The notes under the pieces are model-generated. The model was not told the DNA's origin. It did no database searches and saw nothing but the letters and a program-made list of their open reading frames with translations. A DNA stretch of 64,000 nt from contig NZ_CP127389.1 of assembly GCF_030271835.1 (NCBI RefSeq), positions 2,454,001-2,518,000 on the forward strand, in the 5' to 3' direction. The position numbers and the translations under genes are program-made. This DNA comes from Proteus appendicitidis. GTDB taxonomy: Bacteria; Pseudomonadota; Gammaproteobacteria; Enterobacterales; Enterobacteriaceae. Shown one piece after another: positions 27,577 to 34,757 of the stretch. Each line of letters begins with the position of its first letter. Position 1 is the stretch's first letter.

Positions 27577-28471
27577 TAGCTCTGTCCTCCTTGACGGATG
27601 TGTAACATTCATCAGTAATTAAATAATCCAAATTTTTTGCTCTCCAGAATCCACCTCTACCATTCGGACGGCTTTCAGTCATCCAACGGCAATTTGCAGA
27701 AATGTAACTTAGATAACCTTTCCAGTTTTCCAGTGTGAACGGTTTATTGTGCTTACTCATGTACTCTGAATTACACTTTTGCCAGAAGGAGCGGATCTTG
27801 TTTTTTCTGTTTCCTCTCACGACTTGTATTCTTGCCATTTCAGGAAGTATTTCGTGATAAGCATCGATAATTGCTTGGTAGGGTACTGGTGGTGATTTTT
27901 TAGAGTTAATTTTTGATTGCTGGGTATCGTGACTTTCGTCAGAAAGTTCACCAACTACATCTTTAGATGTAGTATTAGTATTATTATTGTATAAGGACAA
28001 CCCTCGGACATCTTCCGGACACATGCCACCTTCAGCCCTTGATGTATCTGCGTTTGCTCCGGACAATCTTCGGACATCTTCCGGACAATTTTTACCTTGA
28101 TATTCGTCGTATTTCAGCACTGTAATGATGCTAATTTTATTACTTTTAGCCTCTACTGAAATCATTCCTTTGTTGGAAAAACTCCTTAAAAGCGATCTGA
28201 TTTTATTGTCTTGTATACCGGTCTCTTTTGTAAGAACCGGTCTGCTCCTCATCATCTGCCCTCTACCAATGACTATCTGACCAACATCAGTATCAATCGT
28301 TTCAGCCTGATGGCTTGCGGTCATAATTAAGTGCAACCATAAATGCACGGCTTCTGAGTCTTTCTTGTAAAAATCACACTCCATAATTTTACGGTGCATG
28401 AATGCGAACCCCTTACCCGATATGACAGGCTGTTTTATTCGCTCTTGTAGTGCATAAGACACATTACTCAT
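27563..28471 (-). CDS. Replication initiation protein, O/gp18-like
   Basis: About 302 residues. The N-terminal half is a winged-helix region (FAFMHRKIMECDFYKKDSEA, then RPVLTKETGIQDNKIRSLLR). A Ser-, Asn- and Thr-rich linker (about 145-190) has a duplicated CPEDVR[R/G]LS, encoded by direct DNA repeats that look like origin iterons. A C-terminal domain follows (YQAIIDAYHEILPE). It should load the adjacent DnaB-type helicase at the origin within its own gene, as lambda O does. AGGAGG precedes the start. Confidence 0.82.
   Translation of the reverse strand: MSNVSYALQERIKQPVISGKGFAFMHRKIMECDFYKKDSEAVHLWLHLIMTASHQAETIDTDVGQIVIGRGQMMRSRPVLTKETGIQDNKIRSLLRSFSNKGMISVEAKSNKISIITVLKYDEYQGKNCPEDVRRLSGANADTSRAEGGMCPEDVRGLSLYNNNTNTTSKDVVGELSDESHDTQQSKINSKKSPPVPYQAIIDAYHEILPEMARIQVVRGNRKNKIRSFWQKCNSEYMSKHNKPFTLENWKGYLSYISANCRWMTESRPNGRGGFWRAKNLDYLITDECYTSVKEDRANDRK
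27960..28087. other. Predicted replication origin: iterons plus AT-rich tract inside O-like gene
   Basis: An 18-bp repeat (TCGGACATCTTCCGGACA) occurs at 28004-28021 and 28070-28087, with a further TCCGGACA at 28058-28065. An AT-rich tract at 27960-27995 (mostly A, T, G) lies next to them. Iterons followed by an AT-rich region inside the initiator gene is the lambda ori layout. No biochemical evidence. Confidence 0.6.
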
Positions 28472-28631
28472 CACTCTTACCTCCTAGTACCTGTTGACGA
28501 TGTTCAGTGCGTATTTTTGCATCCTCAAGTATTTCTCTTAGGCACTTAACACCATTCTGAGTAACTAGACGATATTCACGAACTCTAGCGTTGTTTTTAT
28601 GCACAGCACTATGATTAAATCGTTGTTTCAT
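28464..28631 (-). CDS. Small basic protein before the O-like gene
   Basis: 55 residues (MKQRFNHSAVHKNNARVREY, ends LGGKSDE), basic and helical. It overlaps the start of the O-like gene and contains that gene's ribosome site. Function unknown. Confidence 0.6.
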   Translation of the reverse strand: MKQRFNHSAVHKNNARVREYRLVTQNGVKCLREILEDAKIRTEHRQQVLGGKSDE

Positions 28632-28720
28632 GGTATAATTCCCTTATTCCTAAGCTGTATCAGACAAGAGAAACCTAAATTCCCCTTGTCGTAATTACTG
28701 GTTATTGATACAGTGTATTT

Positions 28721-28790
28721 ATTAGTCTAAATGGTTAAGTCCATTTGTTGAGAAGCCTCACCATTCGCAGTGGTTGAGGTTTTTCTTTTT
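28721..28790 (+). ncRNA. OOP-like antisense RNA against cII 3' end
   Basis: A plus-strand promoter candidate (TTGTCG at 28686-28691, 17-base spacer, TACAGT at 28709-28714) is followed by a rho-independent terminator inside cII (stem CCTCACC / GGTTGAGG, 28756-28779, then TTTTTCTTTTT). The predicted RNA of about 70 nt covers the last ~60 bases of cII in antisense. Lambda OOP (77 nt) has the same place, direction and terminator position. Predicted, not shown. Confidence 0.55.
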
Positions 28791-29068
28791 GGTGCTTTGA
28801 CATGTTCAAGCATCTGAATTAATGCTCTAGCCTCATCACCTTGCAATATCACTGTGTCATCTGGTGTCTCATACCCAATAGCAACTAAAAGCCTTGCACA
28901 ACGTTGTATGAAGCTTAATTGCGTTTTAGATTGTTGAGATTGCCAGCGAGATATTTGTGATTCGTGAATACCCGTTCTTTTCGCTACTTCTCTAGCGCCA
29001 GTAACAAGTATCCCTTTCATGATTTTTGATTCGATTTCTCGAAATTTGCGTTCGTTTGATAGTTCCAT
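28727..29068 (-). CDS. cII: CII-like transcription activator
   Basis: 113 residues (lambda CII: 97). The helix-turn-helix EVAKRTGIHESQISRWQSQ matches the CII recognition region, and the C-terminal QQMDLTI recalls the lambda QIQMEF end. CII activates promoters for repressor and integrase and tips the phage to lysogeny. It is the second gene of the right operon after cro, downstream of nutR. Confidence 0.87.
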   Translation of the reverse strand: MELSNERKFREIESKIMKGILVTGAREVAKRTGIHESQISRWQSQQSKTQLSFIQRCARLLVAIGYETPDDTVILQGDEARALIQMLEHVKAPKRKTSTTANGEASQQMDLTI

Positions 29069-29151
29069 TTGTTAAATTCCTTCTTAGATTACTTCCCATA
29101 TTGGGAACAGCAGTAATGATCCGTGGCTCATTCCATATGATCGGATTGTTT

Positions 29152-29195
29152 GCTCTGAGAATTTACTCTGAGCGGGTTAGTGATGTTAAAGAGCG
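29152..29195 (-). promoter_or_regulatory. nutR site (boxA and boxB-like hairpin)
   Basis: Minus strand: boxA CGCTCTTTAACA at 29184-29195, then a 10-base spacer region and a hairpin at 29152-29173 with outer stem GCTC/GAGC, an A·A mismatch, inner stem GAG/CTC and loop TAAATT. The site lies just after cro, as in lambda. It has the same layout as nutL at 30786-30828. Confidence 0.75.
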
Positions 29196-29202
29196 AGTGA
29201 AG

Positions 29203-29388
29203 CTAATTTTTATCTTTTACTAAATGCTCAAATGGTATTCCGAATAGTTCGTTGATTTGAGCGTATCTTGCAGGAGGAATACGTCCTTTGTGCTCCCATT
29301 GTCTAATGGCTTGATCGCTAATCTTTAGCTTCTTAGCTAAAGCTGGAATTCCACCTGCTTTTTTAATTGTTGTTTCCAATGCATTCAT
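29203..29388 (-). CDS. cro: Cro repressor
   Basis: 61 residues, P22 Cro size. Helix-turn-helix at about 14-35 (GIPALAKKLKISDQAIRQWE). First gene from PR, divergent from cI across the operator region, so it should bind the same operators and favour lytic growth. AAGGA lies 9 bases before the ATG. Confidence 0.9.
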   Translation of the reverse strand: MNALETTIKKAGGIPALAKKLKISDQAIRQWEHKGRIPPARYAQINELFGIPFEHLVKDKN

Positions 29389-29420
29389 AAAGATATTCCT
29401 TTAACTGATTAACAACAAGA

Positions 29421-29489
29421 AGAATACAAGAATTACTTTACTTAAGCAAGTATTGCTTGTTGGAAAAATAAAAGTGCAACTTGTATATT
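29421..29489. promoter_or_regulatory. PR / PRM promoters and right operators
   Basis: PR (minus): TTGCTT (29444-29449), 17-base spacer, TATTCT (29421-29426). PRM (plus): TTGGAA near 29460 and TATATT at 29484-29489, which would start transcription at the cI ATG. Operators: the palindrome AAGCAAGTATTGCTT (29444-29458) covers the PR -35; ACAAGAATTACTTTA (29426-29440) is a weaker relative. The CAAG/CTTG half sites recur at PL. Confidence 0.7.
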
Positions 29490-29495
29490 GAGCGA

Positions 29496-30197
29496 ATGAA
29501 AACTATGCGCGAAAGAATCAAGCAAGCTAGACTTGCAAAAAACATGACCCAAGCTGAGTTAGCTGAGTTGGTAGGTGTCTCACCACAATCAGTACAGCAG
29601 TGGGAGACCAGTACTGAGCCAAGAAAAAACAGAGTTATTAAAATTGCTGAAATACTTGAAGTTGATACCAATTGGTTATTATTCGGAATAACTGACATTG
29701 ATGAAAAAAACAAAGTCAGTAGTATTCAAATAAAGCAAGATGGTGAAATTTCAGATAAAAATAACTACAAGGTGGAGATGCTGGATATCCAAGCTAGTGC
29801 AGGGCCTGGTGTGATGGTTCTTGATGATTTCATTGAAACAATAACAGCTATTGAGTATTCAGCGGATGAAGCAAAAAGACTGTTTGGTGGTAGATCTGCA
29901 TCCACAATCAAGATGATCACTGTTAAAGGCGACTCTATGGCTGGAACATTTGAGCCTAGAGATCAAATATTCGTAGATATCACCACTAACTTTTTTGATG
30001 GTGATGGAATTTATGTCTTTGTTTTAGATAATCAGCTATATATAAAAAGGCTTCAAAAGCAATATAAGAGGCTGGCTGTTATATCTGATAACGCAAGATA
30101 TGAAACTTGGTATTTGGAAGAAGACAGCATCAATGGTCTCTACATTCACGCCAAAGTTTTAGTTAGCCAATCTATAAAATACAAATTTCATGGATAG
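29496..30197 (+). CDS. cI: CI repressor, LexA-like self-cleaving type
   Basis: 233 residues. N-terminal helix-turn-helix (MTQAELAELVGVSPQSVQQW). The C-terminal S24 peptidase domain has Ser147 (GDSMAG), Lys184 (YIKRLQ) and a probable cleavage site Ala102-Gly103. It keeps the prophage silent and would be cut when RecA is activated, so the phage should be SOS-inducible. The ATG at 29496 lies about 7 bases after the predicted -10, so the PRM message may be leaderless as in lambda; the ATG at 29505 is an alternative. Confidence 0.92.
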   Translation: MKTMRERIKQARLAKNMTQAELAELVGVSPQSVQQWETSTEPRKNRVIKIAEILEVDTNWLLFGITDIDEKNKVSSIQIKQDGEISDKNNYKVEMLDIQASAGPGVMVLDDFIETITAIEYSADEAKRLFGGRSASTIKMITVKGDSMAGTFEPRDQIFVDITTNFFDGDGIYVFVLDNQLYIKRLQKQYKRLAVISDNARYETWYLEEDSINGLYIHAKVLVSQSIKYKFHG

Positions 30198-30227
30198 AAA
30201 TTTATTTAATTATCAGGTGGTAGCTAA

Positions 30228-30533
30228 ATGAAAAATATAGCTTTATTGCTAATTACGGTTGCTTCAATATCTGCACACGCTACTAATAATATTGATCTCA
30301 CCAATGAAGATGACTTCAAATTGCTAACTACAATCATGAAAACATCTGAGTGCAACACTTACTCTTCTTTATATAAATTTCAGCAAGAAAATAATGTGCC
30401 AAATGGGGATGAGTTTATAGATAAATTCATGAGCAATGAGGCAAGAAAGAAAAACAGCACCTTAATTGATATGTCCAGTGATTGTCAGAAAGCACTACTG
30501 GATTTCGCAGAGATAACATCAAGCAAAAACTAA
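30228..30533 (+). CDS. Small secreted protein co-oriented with cI
   Basis: 101 residues, not recognised. A signal peptide is clear (MKNIALLLITVASISAHA, cut near residue 18-19). The mature part of about 82 residues is acidic and helical with two Cys (SECNTY and SSDCQK) that could form one disulfide. It starts 30 bases after cI, has GGTGG upstream and ends before a terminator, so it is probably made in the lysogen. That position is typical of lysogenic-conversion or superinfection-exclusion genes, but no function can be assigned. Confidence 0.75.
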   Translation: MKNIALLLITVASISAHATNNIDLTNEDDFKLLTTIMKTSECNTYSSLYKFQQENNVPNGDEFIDKFMSNEARKKNSTLIDMSSDCQKALLDFAEITSSKN

Positions 30534-30558
30534 CAACCTCTCATTTATCCCATCATAG

Positions 30559-30585
30559 ATCCCTCTTTAATGAGGGATTTTTTAT
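30559..30585 (+). terminator. Terminator of the cI transcript
   Basis: TCCCTC-TTTAA-TGAGGGA is followed by six T residues, 25 bases after the secreted-protein stop. It ends the immunity transcript. Confidence 0.85.
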
Positions 30586-30655
30586 GTCCGCAAATCACAA
30601 AACCTGCCAAAAGAATAAAAAATTTAAAATTTTTACAAAAAATAACACAAATAAA

Positions 30656-30739
30656 AACAAGCATTTATTGTTTAAATAAAGATTAACTCAAGTTTAAACA
30701 CAAGTTATACTTGTTTTAATAAAGCAATGCTTGTATAGT
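30656..30739 (+). promoter_or_regulatory. PL promoter and left operators
   Basis: PL: TTGTTT (30711-30716), 17-base spacer, TATAGT (30734-30739). Overlapping operator-like palindromes are ACAAGTTATACTTGT (30700-30714) and AAGCAATGCTT (30722-30732); a weaker one is near 30656-30672. Their half sites match those at PR, so the same CI and Cro should bind. Confidence 0.7.
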
Positions 30740-30785
30740 TAATCACATCGAAGGCAAGGAGCCATAGATAAACAAACAGGATGTT

Positions 30786-30828
30786 CGCTCTTTTACAATT
30801 AGGAACGCTCAGAATAAATTTTTAGAGC
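30786..30828 (+). promoter_or_regulatory. nutL site (boxA and boxB-like hairpin)
   Basis: boxA CGCTCTTTTACA (30786-30797), then a hairpin at 30807-30828 with outer stem GCTC/GAGC, an A·A mismatch, inner stem GAA/TTT and loop TAAATT. The inner stem differs from nutR (GAG/CTC) but stays paired. It lies about 100 bases before N. Confidence 0.75.
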
Positions 30829-30928
30829 AACCACTGAGTGGTTTTTGGGATTGGTTATCGCCCCGTTAATCGTGAATGGTAGATAAGTGCGCTACCACCA
30901 ATCACCAAAGATCACTTAGGAGACAAAT

Positions 30929-31204
30929 ATGGCAACAATAACTTTTAAAGAGAACTCAAAAATTCGCAGACGCAGAAAGCAAGGTGAGTTTTTGGCTCGA
31001 AAGATAGCTATGAGAAGTCGCTCAGTGGAAGAAATTTGGGATTCAATATTTGGCGTTGAGAAACCAGAACGCCCTGTTCTCTCTCTCAAACCAACAAAGC
31101 ATTATCCAAGTGGAGATAACTGTTGCTTACCTAATGTAGCGGTATTTTCAGGAGTCAAAACAAAACAGCCGAGCAGTGAGTTCGGGGTTACGGCGAGGGG
31201 GTAA
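30929..31204 (+). CDS. N: N-like early antitermination protein
   Basis: 91 residues. An arginine-rich RNA-binding region (KIRRRRKQGEFLARKIAMRS) opens the protein, followed by SIFGVEKPERPVLSL, which recalls P22 gp24 (SIFG) and lambda N (RPILSL). It should bind boxB in nascent RNA and, with NusA and others, let polymerase pass early terminators. First gene after PL and nutL. Confidence 0.85.
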   Translation: MATITFKENSKIRRRRKQGEFLARKIAMRSRSVEEIWDSIFGVEKPERPVLSLKPTKHYPSGDNCCLPNVAVFSGVKTKQPSSEFGVTARG

Positions 31205-31725
31205 AGATGAATAGAGATTATGTGGACCACGCCTGAGTGCAACGGCTGATTTAAATTACAAGCATAGCATCTTTAGCATTATTTAGTTTTAGCTCAAGTT
31301 AAGTCAGGACGGCGAATAAAGTGGATAGTTGACAAAGGAAATATAGGGAACCGCGCACGAAGCACGACTATGCGTATCTGGAAGGCTAGCAACAAAGGCA
31401 GATAGCTTCCACCCTATGTAGACATGGCGAGTTCCACCACGGGCAAATTAAATCATGCATCAGGTCCATTCTGTGGGCTGTGGTGAGATAACTTTTTTAG
31501 ACCAATAAACCAAAGGCGATAAATCGGTCTCGCCATATTTACTAAGCACCGTTTGAATCGGAGGATTTATGTAAGTGTTCAAATCTAAACTGAGAGAAAA
31601 ATAAATATTATGCCAGGATCCTATTCATGGCTTGAATAGCGTTAGCCCATGACGATATATGGGCAACTAACCAGAGCTTATTACCTAGTGGGCTGTGGTG
31701 AGTTGATTAATAGATAGGAGCTGCA
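31205..31725 (+). other. 520-nt leader region after N without a clear gene
   Basis: No frame longer than about 20 codons was found. It holds two copies of GTGGGCTGTGGTGAG (31473-31487 and 31688-31702), a hairpin GCCCAT/ATGGGC near 31646-31666, an 8-codon frame at 31207, and a start-stop pair ATGTAA (31569-31574) behind GGAGG. Terminators and RNA processing sites are usual at this place in lambdoid phages, but none is clear. Confidence 0.5.
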
Positions 31726-31914
31726 ATGAAATGTAGCAACAAATATTGCCAAGATGGCATTGAATTTATTACCTGTTGCTCCGGTCGTGAATGTGGCTGC
31801 ATGGGTCAACCAGTAGCAGCAACCAATTGCAAGGAATGTAATAAAGAGAACAGAGAGCCAACAGGCGAACGAGTTATTCAGGAATTGCAACATCTTGAAT
31901 GGCTTGGTGATTAA
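31726..31914 (+). CDS. Cysteine-rich small protein
   Basis: 62 residues with nine Cys, in patterns like zinc ligands (CSNKYC, CCSGREC, CKEC). GGAG lies 6 bases upstream in a cassette (GATTAATAGATAGGAG) repeated before the next gene. Function unknown. Confidence 0.65.
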   Translation: MKCSNKYCQDGIEFITCCSGRECGCMGQPVAATNCKECNKENREPTGERVIQELQHLEWLGD

Positions 31915-31930
31915 TAGATAGGAGATAGGT

Positions 31931-32131
31931 ATGAAAACTTTTAAAAATGTAACATTCCTTGGATGTTGCGATAAATGCGATGCAGAACAAGCAACGGTGG
32001 AAACTGAAAAAGGTAGCGATAATTGGTTTTATGATGGTGACAAAGTCACTTGCGAAAACTGCGGTCACACTGGCGTTATTGAAGCAGATGGAGAGTGCGC
32101 TTGGTGTGTATGGAATGAAGTTGAAGACTAG
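31931..32131 (+). CDS. Zinc-ribbon small protein
   Basis: 66 residues with CCDKC, CENCGHTG and CAWC, consistent with one or two zinc sites. It is preceded by a copy of the GATTAATAGATAGGAG cassette. Function unknown. Confidence 0.7.
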   Translation: MKTFKNVTFLGCCDKCDAEQATVETEKGSDNWFYDGDKVTCENCGHTGVIEADGECAWCVWNEVED

Positions 32132-32165
32132 CATCGTATTTAGTTAATAACGGAGGGAGTATGGC

Positions 32166-32330
32166 ATGCCAATGTTCAAAGTAACTTGCAAATGGAATGG
32201 TAAGCCTTGGGAAAAAGATATTGAAGCAGAGAATGAAGGCGATTGTGCAGAGCACATTTATCTATGGGCTGTAATTGGAGCTAAAGCCAATATCACAGAA
32301 TTAGACATCAAAGAAATACCTCAGCAGTAA
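32166..32330 (+). CDS. Small hypothetical early protein
   Basis: 54 residues (MPMFKVTCKWNGKPWEKDIE, ends KEIPQQ), a small alpha/beta pattern. GGAGGGAG lies 7 bases upstream of the ATG at 32166. Function unknown. Confidence 0.65.
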   Translation: MPMFKVTCKWNGKPWEKDIEAENEGDCAEHIYLWAVIGAKANITELDIKEIPQQ

Positions 32331-32383
32331 CCCTCCGCACCAATACCAGATAACCACCCTATCGCTCACCTAGCGAGGTAAAA

Positions 32384-32539
32384 ATGAAATCAGAATATTA
32401 CATCACTATGCGTGATTGCATGGCGGTGCGTATCACTACGCCTCAAGCACGTAAGAATAAACGTACAAGCCCGTGGTTATTCAGTTTAGCTGTGGTCATT
32501 GTGACAACCGTTGGCGTAATACCGACATTTGTAAGCTGA
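32384..32539 (+). CDS. Small single-span membrane protein
   Basis: 51 residues: a basic N-terminal half, then one membrane segment (PWLFSLAVVIVTTVGVIPTF). Positive residues before the helix predict a cytoplasmic N-terminus. GAGG lies 6 bases upstream. Function unknown. Confidence 0.6.
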   Translation: MKSEYYITMRDCMAVRITTPQARKNKRTSPWLFSLAVVIVTTVGVIPTFVS

Positions 32540-32546
32540 GGTGATT

Positions 32547-32810
32547 ATGCAAATTTCATACAGCTACTCGAACGGAACTTGGGTAGCAGACGGCAAAACA
32601 GTCATGGAATTTGACGAAAGTAGCAAGCTTAGTATTGAGACAGGAAGTTTCAGTGAGTTGGCTAAGTTAACGGAAATCGACCCAGTTGAGGCAATGGAAT
32701 ATGCACTCGATTTTGACGATGAATCGCTTGAACGGACTATCAATGCGGTAGGTAAGGAAGCCTTTATTAACAGGGTATTGCGAGTTTCTAAGCTAAGGAG
32801 GGTTGCGTGA
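32547..32810 (+). CDS. Hypothetical early protein
   Basis: 87 residues from the ATG at 32547 (GAGG 5 bases upstream). A beta-rich N-terminus (ISYSYSNGTWVADGKTVMEF) is followed by an acidic helical region. Unrecognised. Its end overlaps the next gene by 4 bases. Confidence 0.65.
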   Translation: MQISYSYSNGTWVADGKTVMEFDESSKLSIETGSFSELAKLTEIDPVEAMEYALDFDDESLERTINAVGKEAFINRVLRVSKLRRVA

Positions 32811-33061
32811 TTACCAACACCTACGGACTCAGAAACGACTGGTACGAACGCCAAATGGAAAAACAGGCGTTTATTGATTCTCAGGAAGAGAAAATATCAG
32901 TTGATGAGGTTATGGATAGCCTACCAGAAGAACTACTGTGCATGGATTTAGCAAGGAAGTTAAATCCGGTATTTGAAATTAGCCCTCAAGCACTGGATGC
33001 AGTTTTAGATGGAATTAAAACAGCAATACAGATTGGTATAGATAAAGAGGTTTTAGGATGA
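32807..33061 (+). CDS. Hypothetical protein upstream of recE
   Basis: 84 residues, GTG start overlapping the previous stop (GTGA) and an AGGAGG upstream. Helical and acidic, unrecognised. It overlaps recE by 4 bases, so it may accompany the recombination genes. Confidence 0.65.
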   Translation: MITNTYGLRNDWYERQMEKQAFIDSQEEKISVDEVMDSLPEELLCMDLARKLNPVFEISPQALDAVLDGIKTAIQIGIDKEVLG

Positions 33062-33876
33062 AACCCGGTATCCATTACGACATTTCAAATGAGGACTATC
33101 ACCATGGATTAGGAATCAGTAAATCTCAGTTGGATTTAATAAGTGAAATGCCAGCCGAATATATTTGGAGCAAGGAAGCTCCTGTTGATGAAGAAAAAAT
33201 AAAGGCATTGGATTTCGGGACTGCTATCCACTGTCTTTTGTTAGAGCCAGATGAATACAATAAGCGGTACAAGATAGGTCCCGATGTAAACCGAAGAACC
33301 AATGTAGGGAAGCAAGAGGAAAAGGAATTCCTTGATATGTGTGAGCGGGAAGGTATCACGCCAATTACTCATGACGATAACAGGAAGTTGATGCTCATGA
33401 GAGATAGTGCAATGGCTCACCCTATCGCAAGATGGTGTTTGGAAGCTAACGGAGTGGCTGAAAGCAGCATTTATTGGAATGATGAAGATACGGACATTCT
33501 TTGTCGTTGTAGACCAGATAAACTCATTCAAGAGCACCACTGGATTGTTGATGTAAAAAGTTCCGCTGACATTCAACGATTTGACCGCTCCATGTACGAA
33601 TATCGGTACCACGTACAGGACTCTTTTTATTCTGATGGATATAAATCATTAACAGGCGAATTCCCTGTTTTTGTCTTTCTCGTTGTTAGCACGACTATCG
33701 ACTGCGGTAGATACCCCGTTAGAGTTTTCAATTTAGACCAGCAAGCGAAAGATATTGGTCGAACAACCTACAAACAAAATTTAAGAACGTATGCAGAATG
33801 CCTGAAAACGGACGAATGGGCAGGCATACGCACATTATCACTGCCCTATTGGGCTAAGGAATTAAGGAATGAGTAA
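33058..33876 (+). CDS. recE: RecE/exonuclease VIII-type nuclease
   Basis: 272 residues, equal to the nuclease domain of RecE. It begins PGIHYDISNEDYHHGLGISK; the PD-(D/E)XK core is seen in CRPDKLIQEHHWIVDVKSS (Asp, then Asp-x-Lys). It chews 5' ends of double-stranded DNA to give 3' single strands for RecT, whose gene it overlaps by 8 bases. Confidence 0.92.
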   Translation: MKPGIHYDISNEDYHHGLGISKSQLDLISEMPAEYIWSKEAPVDEEKIKALDFGTAIHCLLLEPDEYNKRYKIGPDVNRRTNVGKQEEKEFLDMCEREGITPITHDDNRKLMLMRDSAMAHPIARWCLEANGVAESSIYWNDEDTDILCRCRPDKLIQEHHWIVDVKSSADIQRFDRSMYEYRYHVQDSFYSDGYKSLTGEFPVFVFLVVSTTIDCGRYPVRVFNLDQQAKDIGRTTYKQNLRTYAECLKTDEWAGIRTLSLPYWAKELRNE

Positions 33877-34690
33877 CCCACCATTAGCTCAAGCTGACTT
33901 ACAGAAAACAAAACAAACGCCAGCAGAGGTAACACCAGAGCAATCACTGGTTGCATTTATCAATAAGCCGGCAATGAAAAATCAATTGGCCGCCGCACTA
34001 CCAAGACATATGACTGCTGACAGGATGATCCGCATCGTAACCACTGAAATACGAAAAAATCCAGAGTTAGCCGGATGTAGTCAACAAAGTTTTATTGGCG
34101 CAGTTGTTCAGTGTTCGCAATTAGGGTTAGAGCCAGGCAATGCGCTAGGTCATGCTTACCTACTTCCATTCAAAAAGAACAAAAAGAACCAACAGACTGG
34201 TAAATGGGAATTTGCTGGTATGGATGTTCAGCTAATTATTGGTTATCGAGGAATGATTGATTTAGCTCGTCGCTCAAATCAAATAATCAGTATTTCAGCG
34301 AGAACAGTAAGACAAGGTGACAACTTCCACTTTGAGTATGGTCTTAATGAAAGTCTGACTCATGTTCCTGGTGAAGATGAAGAATCCCCTATTACTCACG
34401 TTTACGCTGTGGCTAGATTAAAAGATGGTGGCGTTCAATTTGAAGTCATGACGCGCAGTCAGATTGAAAAAGTAAGAGCATCAAGCAAGGCGGGAGAAAA
34501 TGGCCCATGGAAGGATTATTGGGAGGAAATGGCGAAGAAAACCGTTATCCGTCGTTTATTTAAATACCTACCCGTCTCTATTGAAATGCAGAAGGCGGTC
34601 ATTTTAGATGAAAAGGCAGAGGCTAATGTCGATCAGGAAAACTCATCTGTATTTGAAGGTGAGTTTGAAGAAGTTAGCCAAAGCGCCTAA
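33869..34690 (+). CDS. recT: RecT single-strand annealing protein
   Basis: 273 residues. Family landmarks are GCSQQSFIGAVVQCSQLGLE, YLLPFKKNKK, LIIGYRGMIDLARRS and KKTVIRRLFKYLP. It coats single-stranded DNA and promotes annealing, and pairs with the RecE nuclease upstream. Confidence 0.95.
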   Translation: MSNPPLAQADLQKTKQTPAEVTPEQSLVAFINKPAMKNQLAAALPRHMTADRMIRIVTTEIRKNPELAGCSQQSFIGAVVQCSQLGLEPGNALGHAYLLPFKKNKKNQQTGKWEFAGMDVQLIIGYRGMIDLARRSNQIISISARTVRQGDNFHFEYGLNESLTHVPGEDEESPITHVYAVARLKDGGVQFEVMTRSQIEKVRASSKAGENGPWKDYWEEMAKKTVIRRLFKYLPVSIEMQKAVILDEKAEANVDQENSSVFEGEFEEVSQSA

Positions 34691-34757
34691 CCACCCTACC
34701 CGTTTAACCAAAGGATATAACCATTACTCAGTGCAAGGATGCAAACAGGAGATAGAT

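Noticed and set aside
30482..30679. 65-codon frame after the secreted protein
   Set aside because: It begins inside the secreted-protein gene and spans its terminator; no ribosome site.
34608..34757. Longer start for the MazG-like gene
   Set aside because: It would overlap recT by 83 bases and lacks family similarity; the ATG at 34758 has a good ribosome site.
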